A stretch of DNA of 64,000 nucleotides from Aquatica leii (lineage: Eukaryota; Arthropoda; Insecta; Coleoptera; Lampyridae). The position numbers and the translations under genes are program-made. The notes beneath the pieces were generated by a model. The model searched no databases. It was not told the DNA's origin and saw only the letters and a program-made list of their open reading frames with translations. Of the stretch, positions 32,926-44,560 are shown piece by piece. Position 1 is the first letter of the stretch. The number at the start of each line of letters is the position of its first letter. The stretch lies in contig CM069437.1 in assembly GCA_035610365.1 (NCBI GenBank), forward strand, positions 54,460,093 to 54,524,092. Reading direction: 5' to 3'.

Positions 32926-34728
32926 TCTTGCTTTCGACTTATTACTATTTTCTTCGGTTCTTTTGAATTCTACAATTAATGTTAGGCAAATGTAATGTTC
33001 ATCGGTGTTAGTGTCTCTTAGGTCTACGTAGATTCATAGTGGAAAACTATGGTTGGGGGTCACTCTAGTCTTTGGCTTGGGGTTTAGTGACTGATCGGAC
33101 TGCTGGTTCATTGCTTTACTCAATCAGGGTAATACGACTTAGTCGACTGTAACCAGAGTCCTTTCTAATGATATTCCTTCGTTGGCTTTAGTTTGGTGTT
33201 GGGTGGTCTTTGTCAGACCTCTCCAAAATTTTGGTTTATTATTCTTTTTGGGGTTTAGTATTTTGGGGACTTTTTAGTTAGTTCGCCTAAGAAGGGCTAC
33301 CCGTAGAGGGTTATTATTATTTTGGGTTGCGTTCTATTTTTGGGAAGGATATCATACCGTCTTTTGACGACTTTACAGCACTATATCTCCATCCAAGTCT
33401 AGTGTGAGTGAGTTCTTCACACTATGTCTCGACGCTTCGGATTTCCTTGGCATGTTTACTTGTTTTCTTACTGCATTTGGGCGGTTGGTTGGGCAGTAGG
33501 GTAAGGTCACTCGGGGTCGGCTATCTAGGGAGAGATAGTCGAGCCGTACACTCCATCGTACTCTCTTTTCTCCTTCTGTCTTCCTGTCTTTCTTTCTCTT
33601 CTTTCGATCTGTCTCCATGAGTGGGGGGGCGCCTGTTGTGGGAACCTGACGGCTATGCGTCCGGGAAGGTTGACTGTCTCCGACCCGGTAGCCCCAAGCT
33701 CTGGACCAGGCATTATGCCTTTCGGGGGCAGTACGGCGGACTTGGTGGAGCTTGGCGGGGGTGGCCAATTCTTCTTAACCGGCGCATAGGATGTTGTGGT
33801 TGTACAGCAAGCACCGCTTCCGGCTACAGTCACGCAATTGCGGGCTGTAGTCCTTTATATTTGGATTTTTGGGCAAAATTATGGGATGCTTCATTTCTTT
33901 CTTCTTTTATCTACTTTCAGGGTGGGGGGATTTCCTGGGTCTTGTTCCTTCTGGTCGCGGATCAGAATCCATCCGGGGTGGGAGGAAGACTATAGTGGGC
34001 AAGCGAGTACTGGTTGCGGTGACGTGCGCTTGTGTGGACTAACGTTGGGGGGCCCAACGACGCGCTTTAACATCTGTCGCGAGGGCTTGAGGTGGGATTA
34101 AGACTTCGACGCCACACAATCGTCCGGCACTCCAACGAGGAAACCTTAGTCTGCGATAGGATTCCTAGGGTGTTTCCTAGTCTCGGGGTTATGGGTACCG
34201 TTCCTTTTCCATTTTCCTATGATACCTTAGTCTTTTTCCTGAGGGGCTTCCTAGGGGTTTATATTCAGGGTTGGATTTGCATTCAGGGGTTGGGGTTTCA
34301 AGGGATTTTAGGGCGTTGTCCTCGACCGTGGTCTAAACTTCTTTTCTTTCCTATCATTCTTCTTTTTCTCTCGGTTTGTTTGGTACTGTCGATCCGTAAG
34401 GTCTATGGAACTGCGTTGCTTTCTGGCTTTTTAGCGTAACGACTGTTGTCGACTGTCAACGAGTACCTGTGCTGATACTTCGATTCTGTTAGTTGAGTTT
34501 CTGGTTCTTTGAAGTATCATTCCGCTTCATGCGACTTGTGGACCCATCTGGTTGGTGATGCTTAGTAAACCGAGAAAATCTCTTTCATCTACGTTTCTTC
34601 TGGGGTTGGGCGTTATTGTGTTTTGGGGTTGGTTTTGGATTTTAGGGTTCTGTCCTTGGCGTATGCCTAAATTTCTGTCTTCATTTTAGCTTTTGTCTTC
34701 GTTGTTCTCGCTCCACGCTTTCATCTTG
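32926..34728 (+). other. Long 3' non-coding region of the Gypsy element
   Basis: 1.8 kb between pol and the polypurine tract, G/T-rich and far less AT-rich than the flanks. Open frames exist on both strands (plus: 33621-33995, 33796-34101, 34092-34439; minus: 33373-33768, 33525-33833). The frame 34092-34439 ends in a hydrophobic stretch (LLFFPIILLFLSVCLVLS), but nothing matches a known envelope or accessory protein, and the overlap of frames in several phases suggests chance opening in GC-richer DNA. It could be a long 3' UTR or the relic of a third gene. Confidence 0.55.
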
Positions 34729-34741
34729 CTGGGGGGGAATC
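34729..34741 (+). promoter_or_regulatory. Polypurine tract
   Basis: GCTGGGGGGGAATC lies immediately before TGTTACGG, the position and composition expected for plus-strand DNA priming at the 3' LTR border. This supports a 3' LTR start at 34742 and argues against the short 163-bp segment being the whole LTR. Confidence 0.8.
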
Positions 34742-36218
34742 TGTTACGGTCGGATTTTCTTTACGTACGCTTGTGTTGTTACGGACGAAATTTTCAGTAG
34801 GTAGGCCTATGTATTTTTGACTTGAAATTAGTTTATGGTTGGGACGCCCCCTACCGATCCTTTCTCGTGACTGTCATTCGATCAAGTAGACGTTAAGCTG
34901 TAAACCACAGTAACGGTCCGGTGTCGAGGTTTTCGAATTGATTCTTAAATTTTTAAGAACATCACGTGTGATGAACATAAATTTATAAATCGAGGTAAAA
35001 GGTTTTACGATTAGTTCGGCACGGGGTAAGTTATTTTGTCTTAAATCTATTCTTTCTTTCGTAATTTCTATATTCATATGACAGCCGGTTCCGACCACGT
35101 TGTCTACCATTTTGAAATTAAATCAACAATTGAAATGCATAACTACTATTAAGGAATAAATCAGCCGAGCCTATCAGCTGTCGTGAGGGCTTGCTACTTA
35201 AACAACATCGGGGTCCAGTCGCACGTTGTGTCGGGGATGTTGATTTGAAAATTTGAAGTCGAATGTGTTTCAGCCACCTGTCTTGAATTGTTACTTACAT
35301 CGTTCTATATCTTGGGGTTCAATGATATGATTAATGAAGAAATCGCATGTGTTATCAGCCACTTGTGTTAAGACTATTTCTTACAGTACACGATACAACG
35401 GGTTTTTATGTGCCATTTAATTATTTCTTAATACTATCTTTTGTAGCTTTTGTTCTGTGTGAACTCGATTATGATCCGATTTGTGTTTCACAATTGATTA
35501 CAGGCCACTGACGAGAAAACGTTTTCGACGTGTAAGTGGAAACTTTATTAGGTGAGTTATTTATTTGATTTTTTATATCGAGATCACCAAAGTTGTACAC
35601 AGACTTATATTTAAATGTTAATGATTGTAACTGCGTTATTGCTTATATACCAATAAGGTAATTTTAATCATGTCATACTTGTATCGCATGCTGTGAGGGA
35701 AACTTAGTTATTCGGTGACTTTTTATGCTGCTCTATTCGATATAATCTTTTTCTGTGATGTGTGTTGCCGATACTACAGGCATTTATGTAGGAGAATTGT
35801 GATATAATCTAGAAAATTTTATGTACTCTTTAATCAAAATTTCTTCTAATTATTAATGCAAACTGTGATAGGTATTAATTCTACCTGCTAACTTTAAATC
35901 TCATATCTTCGATTATATCCAACGTTAAACTATTAAATCGATTATACTTGTTAATTTTTCTTTTTTTATCTTTCCGGCTCCTGTGATTATCGCTAACTAT
36001 TAATTACTTTTGACTACTCGGACAGCTGAGTAGAGGAATTACGAACTTAACATAGTGTTACAAGGTTTATACCGTACTGTCCTGAGCAAGACAGAGAATT
36101 ACTTTGGGGATAAGCTCTGGCGCCTTGCAACATCTTTTCTATATTTAGTGTGGACCTCCCCTCTCTCCGACTATTGCGAGTTGGCCGTGCAGGTTCGTAA
36201 TACCAAAAGCTTGTAACA
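34742..36218 (+). repeat. Full-length 3' LTR of the Gypsy element
   Basis: Runs from TGTTACGG after the polypurine tract to CTTGTAACA. The first 35 bp (34742-34776) look like a partial duplicate of the true start at 34777 (TGTTACGGACGAAA), the point where similarity to the solo LTR (55329-56786, minus) and the decayed copy (50040-51073, minus) begins. The last 163 bp equal the shortened 5' LTR. Followed by the AATA duplication. Confidence 0.87.
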
Positions 36219-36222
36219 AATA

Positions 36223-36559
36223 TCAAAAGAAAAATTAAATTATTACACAATCACAGTAAGTACACTATAAGAAACAATGTGCACAACTGAAACTTGTTAA
36301 ATAAGTACAAAAAGGTTGCGTACGTTAATTGTGATAGCAGCCGTATATGTTTAGTCGTTCGTGCAAACGACCGACATCAAAACAAGTAGTTAAATATTAA
36401 AAAAACTAACTATTTACTTAACGTTCTTAATATGCGATTACTTAATAATATATACAAAACAACTCTCTAGAATTTTTAAAAATTAAGTTGATACATATAC
36501 AATCACGCTATCACAAATAAGTTGCAAATGTTTTTAAGCGATGATTTAAAACTAAAGTG
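36223..36559. other. AT-rich spacer
   Basis: No feature recognised downstream of the Gypsy element. Confidence 0.4.
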
Positions 36560-37200
36560 CGCTAAGCTTTTAGACGTCGTTTTAGTTATATTAACGAGTG
36601 TGTCACCAATTATTCGTAGTTACTTACTCTAGGAGAACGTAGTTTAATGGCTGAAATAATTGACATCTAACTAATACGTTTTGGTTCTTGTATCCATGTA
36701 TGTTTTATTCATCGACTCCAAAGAAAAAGTAATTAACCAGTCCTTAAAATTAGTAACAGACACATGAGGGCAACCAAACTTGTTATGATAATAAAATAGA
36801 AATTAAATTGCGACCTAAAATAGAAATGCATTCTTACCCCAGCGAATCTTTCACATGTAACACATCAAAATTGAAATTTATTTACACATTAGTAGCGTGG
36901 ATGTTCTAAAATACTTAAAATGTAGATATCATTAAGCATGGCGTTCGCACACGTTCTGTTTCCTTAATGCTAAAAACGAAAACACTAATCAGTAACGTCC
37001 AGCTCAAAGATGACATTTACGGCTGTGCAAAATTTATACAGCACGAGAAACCGTACTAAGGTTTTTTAACATAACACATTTTTTTTTATATTTGTTGTCA
37101 AGTGTGTTAATCAGTATTTGAAAATCTTTATTGCGGAGTAAGTTGTTTTTTAAATAAGTATTACTTTTTTAAAATTATGAAATTTCTAATAAAAATTAAG
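36560..37200 (+). repeat. Diverged repeat R3, copy 1 (partner about 44000-44560)
   Basis: Shares with the later copy ACACATGAGGGCAACCAAAC against ACACGTGCAAGTAACCAAAG, then AAATGCATTCTTACCCCAGC against AAATGCATCCTTACCCTAGC, and weaker similarity beyond. Non-coding and of unknown class; possibly an LTR remnant. Confidence 0.5.
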
Positions 37201-37379
37201 TGAATGTTTAAATTAAAAGTTTTAACGGAGAAGTGACTTCGCACAGTACCGCCGGTTCTTGTTACCTTTTTTTATTTTGCAGAAACTTGTATTTTGTTGA
37301 CACAGTTAGCTGTTGTTTTGTAAAATAAATATTAAATATTTGGCTTTTGTTGTCAGCGCACAAGTTTTTGTATACTATG

Positions 37380-37540
37380 GCTGGCTCTAACTCATAATTA
37401 GCCAACATGCATCTCATGTATGGTCGTGCTAAAGCAATTGCTACTTTACTTGAAAGAATTTACCTCTTCTAGAGCAGAAAAATAATTTTTAGCACGAATA
37501 GACCATAATCGGGGTATTAGTGTGCGGATTATATCAATTG
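37380..37540 (+). pseudogene. Possible DUF4817/mariner N-terminal fragment
   Basis: Plus-strand translation reads LANMHLMYGRAKAIATLLER followed by a stop and SRKIIFSTNRP. It resembles the N-terminal HTH of insect mariner-type transposases (xxMHLxYGxAxGNAxxAxRxYxxRFPxRRxP). Short and stop-broken. If real, it is the missing half of the transposase type found at 650-1107 and 24290-25060. Confidence 0.45.
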
Positions 37541-39710
37541 AGGTAAAAATTAGTGCTTTTCTTGTTTGGAGTTATTAATTTTTATAATACGCATGTTTGG
37601 GCCGACGAAATTCTTTATATTCTAATGGAATCTATATATGAAAATTTTTCATTAAACATTTACGTACATGGGATATTGTAGGTAACAGGTTTCTGAATCT
37701 TGTTGTTTTACTAAACTGATTAACAGTAACTGTTTATTAAAACTTTTTGCAAAACACAATGTATCGTCTTTTGGGCGACATTCTTTTAAAAGGTTAAAAA
37801 ATATTTTAGAAAACAAATTTTTAATATACGCAACTTTTAACTTTTGGAATAATTACAATAATTTTAATTTCATTTTTTTTAGTTAGTTAAGTTACTACAA
37901 AAAATTATAATATATGTTAAAATGAAACTTACAATTCCTTGTTTTTTTTAAACATTTTGTCGTTAACATTATTTTGAAACAAATAAAAAATTCAAATGTG
38001 TTGTAAATGATTCTAACTTCCTTAAATTATTTTGTTTCCCTTTTATTAAAATATTAAAACATTTTACTTCAAAATGTAGGTGTTCTTAAAAAAGAAAATA
38101 TAAACGTGCTAAATATAGCAGTAATTAATTAAATTATTTTGTTTGTGTGTGTTTCATTTGTATCTTTTATACTACTTAGTCCATATTAATCAAAACTATT
38201 GTATCTCATCTTAGAATTATTACAGGTTTAAGTTTTTGTATTTTTTTAAATTTAAAACTATTGGTAATACGGTTCTTATTTATTACAAGTGCAATTCAAA
38301 TAAATGCCAATGTTTGTGTATTTACATTAAATTGAAACGCAACATGATCAACTATAAAATATACAATTTTTATTTAATTAAAACAAAAATCAAATTTAAA
38401 AAATGCGTTTTTAATTTAATTGAAACTGTTTAAAATTAAATTTATTATACCGTGCTTAATGTTTATGGTAGTCAAATTGGATTATCGCTAAAGCTGAAAT
38501 TGCTTGCATCGACCTCGTTTAAAACCTTACTGATTTGGTTAGTTAATCTCCGTTACAATCAACCACAAAACTTTGTATAAATCGTTGCATTAACATTTAA
38601 TTTACCTATTATTTTAACTCATCGTTTTATTTAATTTTCTTATTAATTAAAACGTAATTTTGTGTTTCAGGTAGGCGTTATATACTAAACATAGGTAAGT
38701 ACTTAAATATAGTTTTCGTTAAGATTGACGAATGTTAAAAACATTTAATTTCGCATTTGAAACATGACCTACAGAAAGAATTACGTACAAAAATACAATA
38801 AAATTTAAACGAAATAAAGCGCATACCTACTATTCTGAGTAATTGCAAACGTAATCGTTGTGAACGTAATAACAATGTGATAAGTGCATATCACTTGAAA
38901 TATAATAATTACGGCGTTACTGAGAAGTTTCTGAAATAGAAGTACAAAAATTTTAATTTAACAAAAAATTACACCGTTGTAAGGATATTAAATCAACGCC
39001 GAGTTTATTTGAAATAAAACAATAGTAGAATATAATTCAAATAAAAAAGAAAATAATTACATACTTTGCATTTGTTAAATATTACAGACAAAATTTATTA
39101 CTGTTAGTTGGTGTGAATGAAAAGCGGCGGTTTATTATTATTGCGACATTTATCACACTAAAACACATTTTGTTATTTAGTTGGAATTTGGATTTTATAA
39201 CTACTTACTCAACACAAACTAGATTTGTTAAATCTCATTAGCAATTTAAAGTTTCTTCTTATCCGAAACCGTTAAATAACAGTTAAGTTCCTATTAAAAC
39301 TAATCAGGTTTGTTTTCGCTAAGATTCGATTCAGTTACTGTGTTCTGATATGAAACAAATTCTATTCGTAAAAACAACACAGTTTCGATTTTTTTAAATC
39401 GAATTTTGTAATAACCATACATAATCGAAAATGTTTACATTTAAAAACAACGTAACATATGCCAAACATATTAACCGCAATAGTTACGATTTTTATATAA
39501 TGTAACTGTTTCGAAATCCAAATATTGCTTTAGTTTTGAATTTTGATTACAGAAACACATAAAATTCGAAACGATTTTGCTAGTTTTACAACAAAACTTC
39601 TAAACTTATGTGGTGTGGCAACCTAATTTCATAAATCAAACATTACAATTGTCAGCGAGAGATCTAGTGTGCTGATATGAAGAGTTAAAGTAACAAGTAA
39701 ATGTATAATT
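37541..39710. other. AT-rich intergenic sequence
   Basis: No gene recognised; the 65-codon frame at 38236-38433 is low complexity. Confidence 0.45.
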
Positions 39711-39841
39711 ATTACTGACCCCTACACAGCCTCATGTAGGTAAATTGTGGCTTGGATAGTCAGTAATGCAGTAGATACGATTTAAGAGGTATCAGTCCTG
39801 CACAGCCTCATGCAGGTAATTATGGCTTGGTCCACTGATAC
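39711..39841 (+). ncRNA. Two tandem copies of a small covarying hairpin-pseudoknot module
   Basis: Copy 1 (39711-39767): outer stem ATTACTGAC/GTCAGTAAT enclosing hairpin CCTACA-CAGCCTCA-TGTAGG and then TAAATTGTGGCTTGGATA. Copy 2 (39789-39841): outer stem GTATCAGT/ACTGATAC, hairpin CCTGCA-CAGCCTCA-TGCAGG, then TAATTATGGCTTGGTCC. The outer stems differ in sequence yet both pair fully. The inner stem shows an A-T to G-C covariation, while loop and 3' strand are conserved. AGCC of the loop can pair with GGCT downstream, giving a pseudoknot. The strand of any RNA is unknown. I do not recognise the fold as a named ribozyme or riboswitch. Confidence 0.5.
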
Positions 39842-41450
39842 TTTAAACTGTAGTAGTCGAGACAATCAAAATACGGTTGTAAAATGACTGCTCCTTTATT
39901 AACCTTATTTACAAGTATTTATATACATAAAAATGCTTAGCTCTACATTCAACTATTTCATTACTAGCCTACATTATAAAATATTTGCTTATGTGTTATA
40001 TGGCATTGTAAAGAATTTGTTAACACACAATACATGTTGTGACATTGGCAAGAATGTGCTGATATACATTATATGCATTGTAAGGAATGTGTATAGAATT
40101 ACATCACAATAATTATATTATTAAGTTTTAACTTAGAAATTTTATAATTTATATTTGTAAAATTTAGAGGTTTTAGATTAAATTTAAATAATTTATGTTT
40201 GTAGTTCAAACAACAATAAATAAATGCGTTTAATTATAATTATATATCAAATGTAACATAAAATATAATTTTATTGTAATATGCTACCATTCAAATTGGC
40301 ATCGATTTTAATTTCAAACCATTTGTAAGACAAACATTTACTTTTATTCTTACACAAAAAGTAAATAACAGTGTATGCATTTTACTTCATCAATACTTTG
40401 GACACTTACAATATGGTGTAGCTTGTAATTTCATAAATTTTCTATAATTTATTTATAAACTTACATTAAAGTTACATTAACAGAATCAATATTTCTATAT
40501 TATTACTTTATCAGTACGCAAAATACTAATATTATTTTGCTTTCTAATAATACATTAAGCACTTAATTTTGTTGGTTTTGATAAGACAAAAACATTTTAG
40601 ATAAAAAGATAATAAAAAAGTATTGTAAAATTAAACGTAATTAGTAATGTAGTTTTGTTGTAGCTTAATTTTGTCTGTGTGATAAATAAATAAATGTTTT
40701 GTAAGAAATAAAGTTGTACTTCACTAATTCACTTGAGAAAACTTTTTTTAATTATTTATTATGGTGAACATCAACAGATTTTAATTGACCTTAATTATAA
40801 TAATATTAAGTTTTATTTTCTTACAGTTTTTGAAGTTATTGTTTTAAAATTTAAAGTTTAGTTATAGAGTTTGACTTTTAACTTTTGCAGTTTTATTATA
40901 AATTACCGATCGATTGTCAGTGCCATCTAATCTCTCACTTACAAACTGACTAAATTCTGTTAAACCTTTTTGCACAGCGTTTTATTTAACGTTTAAAAAC
41001 TATAAAGCTGTTAGTTTACCCAAAACTAAGTATAGGCAGCAGCTCAAAACATTTCGGAGAAGGCCATAGATGGTACTCAGTGTACTGTCGAACACCCAAA
41101 GAATACAAGTTGCAAAACACAACTATAACAACAAATATATTTATTTCAACACAGAGTAAGAGGTTTAAAACGATGTAGAACTATAGCTGGCACATAGCAA
41201 TTAAGAGTTTGTCAACAAGTATCAAAGTTAATATTAATGTTGCAGGTCCTTTAGATTAGACAACACTTATGAGTTTCAGCAAAACAAAGCGCACCGTTTA
41301 ATTTATTACATGCAAAAAGTTTTATACTTAGTTGTAACAACAAATGTAACTACTGACAAAGTAGAAGAAGAAATATTAAATAAAAAATAAAGTATTTACA
41401 ATTCTGTATTCTAGACTATGCAATTAGCTAATGGCACATCTAAATAATAA
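39842..41450. other. AT-rich intergenic sequence
   Basis: No gene or repeat recognised. Confidence 0.45.
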
Positions 41451-41660
41451 TAAATATCGTCATTTACACTTTTTCTTACAGTGACATTTACCACTCTGAA
41501 GATGAAAGCTGCAATATTTTGCGAAACGTCAGTTCATTTGGATTCACGACCGACAATACGGCAAAGGCCAAGTTCTACTTTTTGTTTTAGCTCTCAAGAA
41601 GAGACTAGGATCAAGCCTAAGTCTGGGTGTTTAACTACGAAAGACGCTTATAATCATAAT
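41451..41660 (+). repeat. Dispersed repeat R1, copy B
   Basis: Closest full copy to those at 63650-63873 and 1-167. Upstream similarity starts before TTTCTTACAGTGACATTTAC, a polypyrimidine tract plus AG also present in copy C. Stem-flanked CTGAAGATG and CGAAACGTC follow. The 3' end overlaps the broken end of the Tigger fragment at 41654, so the two meet at an insertion or deletion junction. Confidence 0.75.
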
Positions 41661-42272
41661 AATATTTTTGTTATCCAGGCTTTTGTACAATTGGCATTAT
41701 TAACAAGTAGTTTCTTAACATCTTTAAAACATATAGATCGCTTTGATTTCTTTATGATCAAAAGGAAAAGTTTGTCCGTACCAGTCATGTTTACACATTG
41801 AAAAATAATAAGACATTTCTTGCACGTGAAGAACAAAGCAGTTTCATCCGCGTTCTAATATTTTCTGGATCATACTTTTTTAAACGACTTGGCAGATTTT
41901 CAGTCCATTGGTTACACATGCCTTGGTCCACAGATTTACTTTACCCGGGAACTATCGGCTATATCATGATTTTTTAAAAAACTCTCTAACCAGCCAACAC
42001 TAACTAAAGTTTCCTTATTTCCAATTTTGTAGCAATCTTCAAATTTTTGTTTCAACAAAGGTTTATCTGTTGGAATAATCTCATGTTGTTTTACTCTTCT
42101 TAATATTTCGCTCAGTGATTGAAATCTCATAAAATCTTTTGATTTTATAAAAAGTTGATTCTGGTAAACCAAACCTACTCTGTATTTTATTTCTCAATGT
42201 TTGACACTCAAACGCATTCACAATTTTAGGTTTATTACTTAAAGACAAAACTTTAATTTTTCGTTTTAGCAT
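41654..42272 (-). pseudogene. Pogo/Tigger-type transposase fragment, 5' half
   Basis: Minus strand from ATG at 42272: MLKRKIKVLSLSNKPKIV and RFGLPESTFYKI (N-terminal HTH), LLKQKFEDCYKIGNKETLVS then GWLESFLKNHDI (CENP-B DNA-binding region), a frame change, NADETALFFTC (first catalytic Asp), NMTGTDKLFLLIIKKSKRSI, CFKDVKKLLVNN and KAWITK. It stops there, at the border of R1 copy B, so the remaining DDE domain is lost. At least three frame changes. Same superfamily as 4160-5520. Confidence 0.82.
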
Positions 42273-42628
42273 GAGTACGTGCCAAACCTTTCTTCGCAAT
42301 TGATACCTACCAACTGTAGTAAGTTTAATAAATAAGTCGGTACATTTGGTCTTTCGAATAGAATACAGTACAAAAAAAATGTTAGTTAGTTAGGTACCGG
42401 CAGGTAGCAGTCTCAGTTATAGCGGTTCATAAGTGAAAAACATTTTTTTTTATAAAGGTCTCTGTTTCTCATTTGTATAGGTTTGAGAGGGTTAAAATGA
42501 GAAGACCTGACAAATACTCTTACTTATAGAGCTTTCTCGGTTATCTAACTCTCACTCATTCAGCTTTTACTGTATTACATTGTTACGAGAAACTCAGGCT
42601 TCTGGAGTTGATCCGCCAAAAATAAATT
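42273..42628. other. Spacer, possibly internal edge of an LTR element
   Basis: On the minus strand TTTGGCGGATCAACTCC, close to the LTR-like edge at 42629, looks like a primer-binding site (TGGCGG start). Nothing else recognised. Confidence 0.35.
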
Positions 42629-43620
42629 GTTACGCTGGTCTTCTTATAACAAAACAAAGCAACGGCTAGCACAGCTTCTTCGGAGAGGGATCGCAGACTT
42701 TGTTATGTGTGATTATAACGTGAATCTAAAAATAGGCGCCAAGACGATGAAAAATTAAATTCGGGAGAGGTAGTCTAACTCTACCCGTAGCAGGAGAAGA
42801 ATAAATAATACTACCAAAGTAACACCAAATATATATATTTATTATATCACAAAAGCTGAAGAAGGTATATAAATGTAAGTTCTCGACAAGATATACACGT
42901 AGGCCGATTGAAGTAGAAGTTGCGCCGAATAGTGAGCAACACACCGTATAACAAACTGACCTTGTCGGACTAAATAGTTACATAAACATAGCGTCTGAAT
43001 TTATATTTACAAATCTTTAAATTGTAGACAACCAAAACAATTTAAGCCTTCGAGACTCAACGCGCACAACTTATAAGTTCGCGAAGCACAAAAATATAAT
43101 TTATTGTGTTAATTTAACATGCACATACGACATAATCACCGAAGTACAAATCAAAAAAAGAATTGAAAGTAGTAATACTCACAGTTAGGTTTTACCTCAG
43201 TCGGACATTAGCTAATCTTCGTACTTGACGTACCTAAAAAGTAATATTAAACCCAATCTGAACGAGCATCTAATATTAACACAAATAAAAAGGTTTCTTT
43301 AGCATCCAATTATTAAGAACGCAAGTGCGCAGCGTTTCCCTTCGACTTAACCAACTAAGTTTCCCATGTTTGTCTTAATTATTCTTCGCAAAGAAGGATT
43401 GTCCTGTCTGTTTCCAACCCTTGACGGTGGATACGATAATGACGTTATCAATGCTGCGACGTCATAGAAATTTTCTAACGAGGCCACCTGCTAGTTATCT
43501 TCGGTAATAACGATGAACATTTGGTGGCTACCAAAATCCGCTACAGACAATTAACGGAGTAAATTTAAACCCTCAATAAAAAAATTGTATACCACTCACC
43601 CTGTTTTAACCTTCCAAATG
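42629..43620 (-). repeat. Possible LTR of a second, related Gypsy family
   Basis: The left edge TGTTACGCTGGTC matches the TGTTAC ends of the Gypsy LTR, and on the minus strand it is followed by a TGGCGG primer-site-like string. Inside, CGGAGAGGG and GGCGCC occur in the same order and spacing class as in the minus-strand reading of the 163-bp Gypsy segment. The far boundary is not defined and no partner LTR is present, so this is tentative. Confidence 0.3.
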
Positions 43621-43999
43621 CAACTGCATATTAAGATAGCAGCGTGAAACAATCTAACGGTGAAGGTTAACCCGAGCGTAAAAGTACCAAACCCGTAGAT
43701 GATCTAGTGCAAAATGAATTAAGAATACTGTCTAAAATTTGACAGTCTCGGCGCAAGAGTAGAAAAGTTGTGACAAATTTCATACTCAACGAATAATTTT
43801 CATACTCGCGAATTGAACTACTAATTTCTTTTTTTTAACATTACAACATATATACAGCGTTACCACAAATATCAGATTCATACAATATTTTAAAAAAACT
43901 CATGTGCGCTAAACTTTCCAAAGTTAGTGAACATATTTTAATAGGTGTGGTATACTTCATAGAAATCAGATCAGTGGTTATAATGTCTTCATCTAACAT
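43621..43999. other. Intergenic sequence
   Basis: No feature recognised. Confidence 0.4.
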
Positions 44000-44560
44000 A
44001 GGTTTGCAGAAAACGCATCCGAAGCAATTCCTAATAATCTATGCGTGTCTTTTTAATTGTTCATAGAAATTTTTCAAGACGAAGAAACATGTGCAGGTAA
44101 CTAAAGATAAAAGGACATGTGCAAGTAACCCAAGGTAAAAGAACACGTGCAAGTAACCAAAGCTGCTAATGATAAAATATAAATATCAAATTGCGTTGTA
44201 AAATAAAAATGCATCCTTACCCTAGCGAATTTCTCGCAAGCTCCCCATCATAAACCGCAATTTATTATTCAAAATTAGCGTGAATGATTTGAGGTAGTTA
44301 ACAATGTGAAAACTTACAGTCTTGACGCTAACACATACGTGTGACTTTTTTAACGTATCAAATGCAAGTGATTTTATTGGTTTTCAGTGACGTATCATAG
44401 AACAAAATTCGTACAATTCAAAAACCTTACTAAAATATTTTTAACATAAAGCTTAAATCTTAGAAATATTTTTTTTACTAAAGTTCTTGTTAAAGATTTG
44501 TTCAGACTTATTATTAAGTATGAAAATCTGCATTTTAATAAAAATTAGTTACTGTTCAAA
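44000..44560 (+). repeat. Diverged repeat R3, copy 2
   Basis: Partner of 36560-37200. In this copy the segment aligned with ACACATGAGGGCAACCAAAC is present three times in tandem (44087-44163). Confidence 0.5.
44087..44163 (+). repeat. 28-bp tandem repeat, nearly three units
   Basis: Units begin ACATGTGCAGGTAAC, ACATGTGCAAGTAAC and ACACGTGCAAGTAAC. The R3 copy at 36.7 kb has a single unit, so the array arose after the copies split. Confidence 0.75.

Larger units (their letters stand above)
27519..36218 (+). mobile_element. Young Ty3/Gypsy LTR retrotransposon, open gag and pol
   Basis: An 8.7-kb insertion flanked by AATA on both sides (27515-27518 and 36219-36222). Layout: shortened 5' LTR, primer-binding site, leader, gag, -1 frameshift signal, pol (protease, RT, RNase H, integrase), a 1.8-kb non-coding 3' region, polypurine tract, long 3' LTR. 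The 163 bp shared by both LTRs differ at a single base (C at 27588, T at 36125). The base composition is clearly richer in G+C than the flanks. Both facts point to recent insertion. The 5' LTR has lost most of U3, so its own promoter is probably impaired. No envelope gene is recognised. Confidence 0.95.

Noticed and set aside
33373-33833. Minus-strand frames of 131 and 102 codons in the Gypsy 3' region
   Set aside because: Overlapping frames in several phases of GC-richer DNA, no motif, and opposite to element transcription.
39711-39841. Identity as a CRISPR-like array or known hammerhead
   Set aside because: There are only two units, the stems differ, and no CTGANGA or GAAA core is present.
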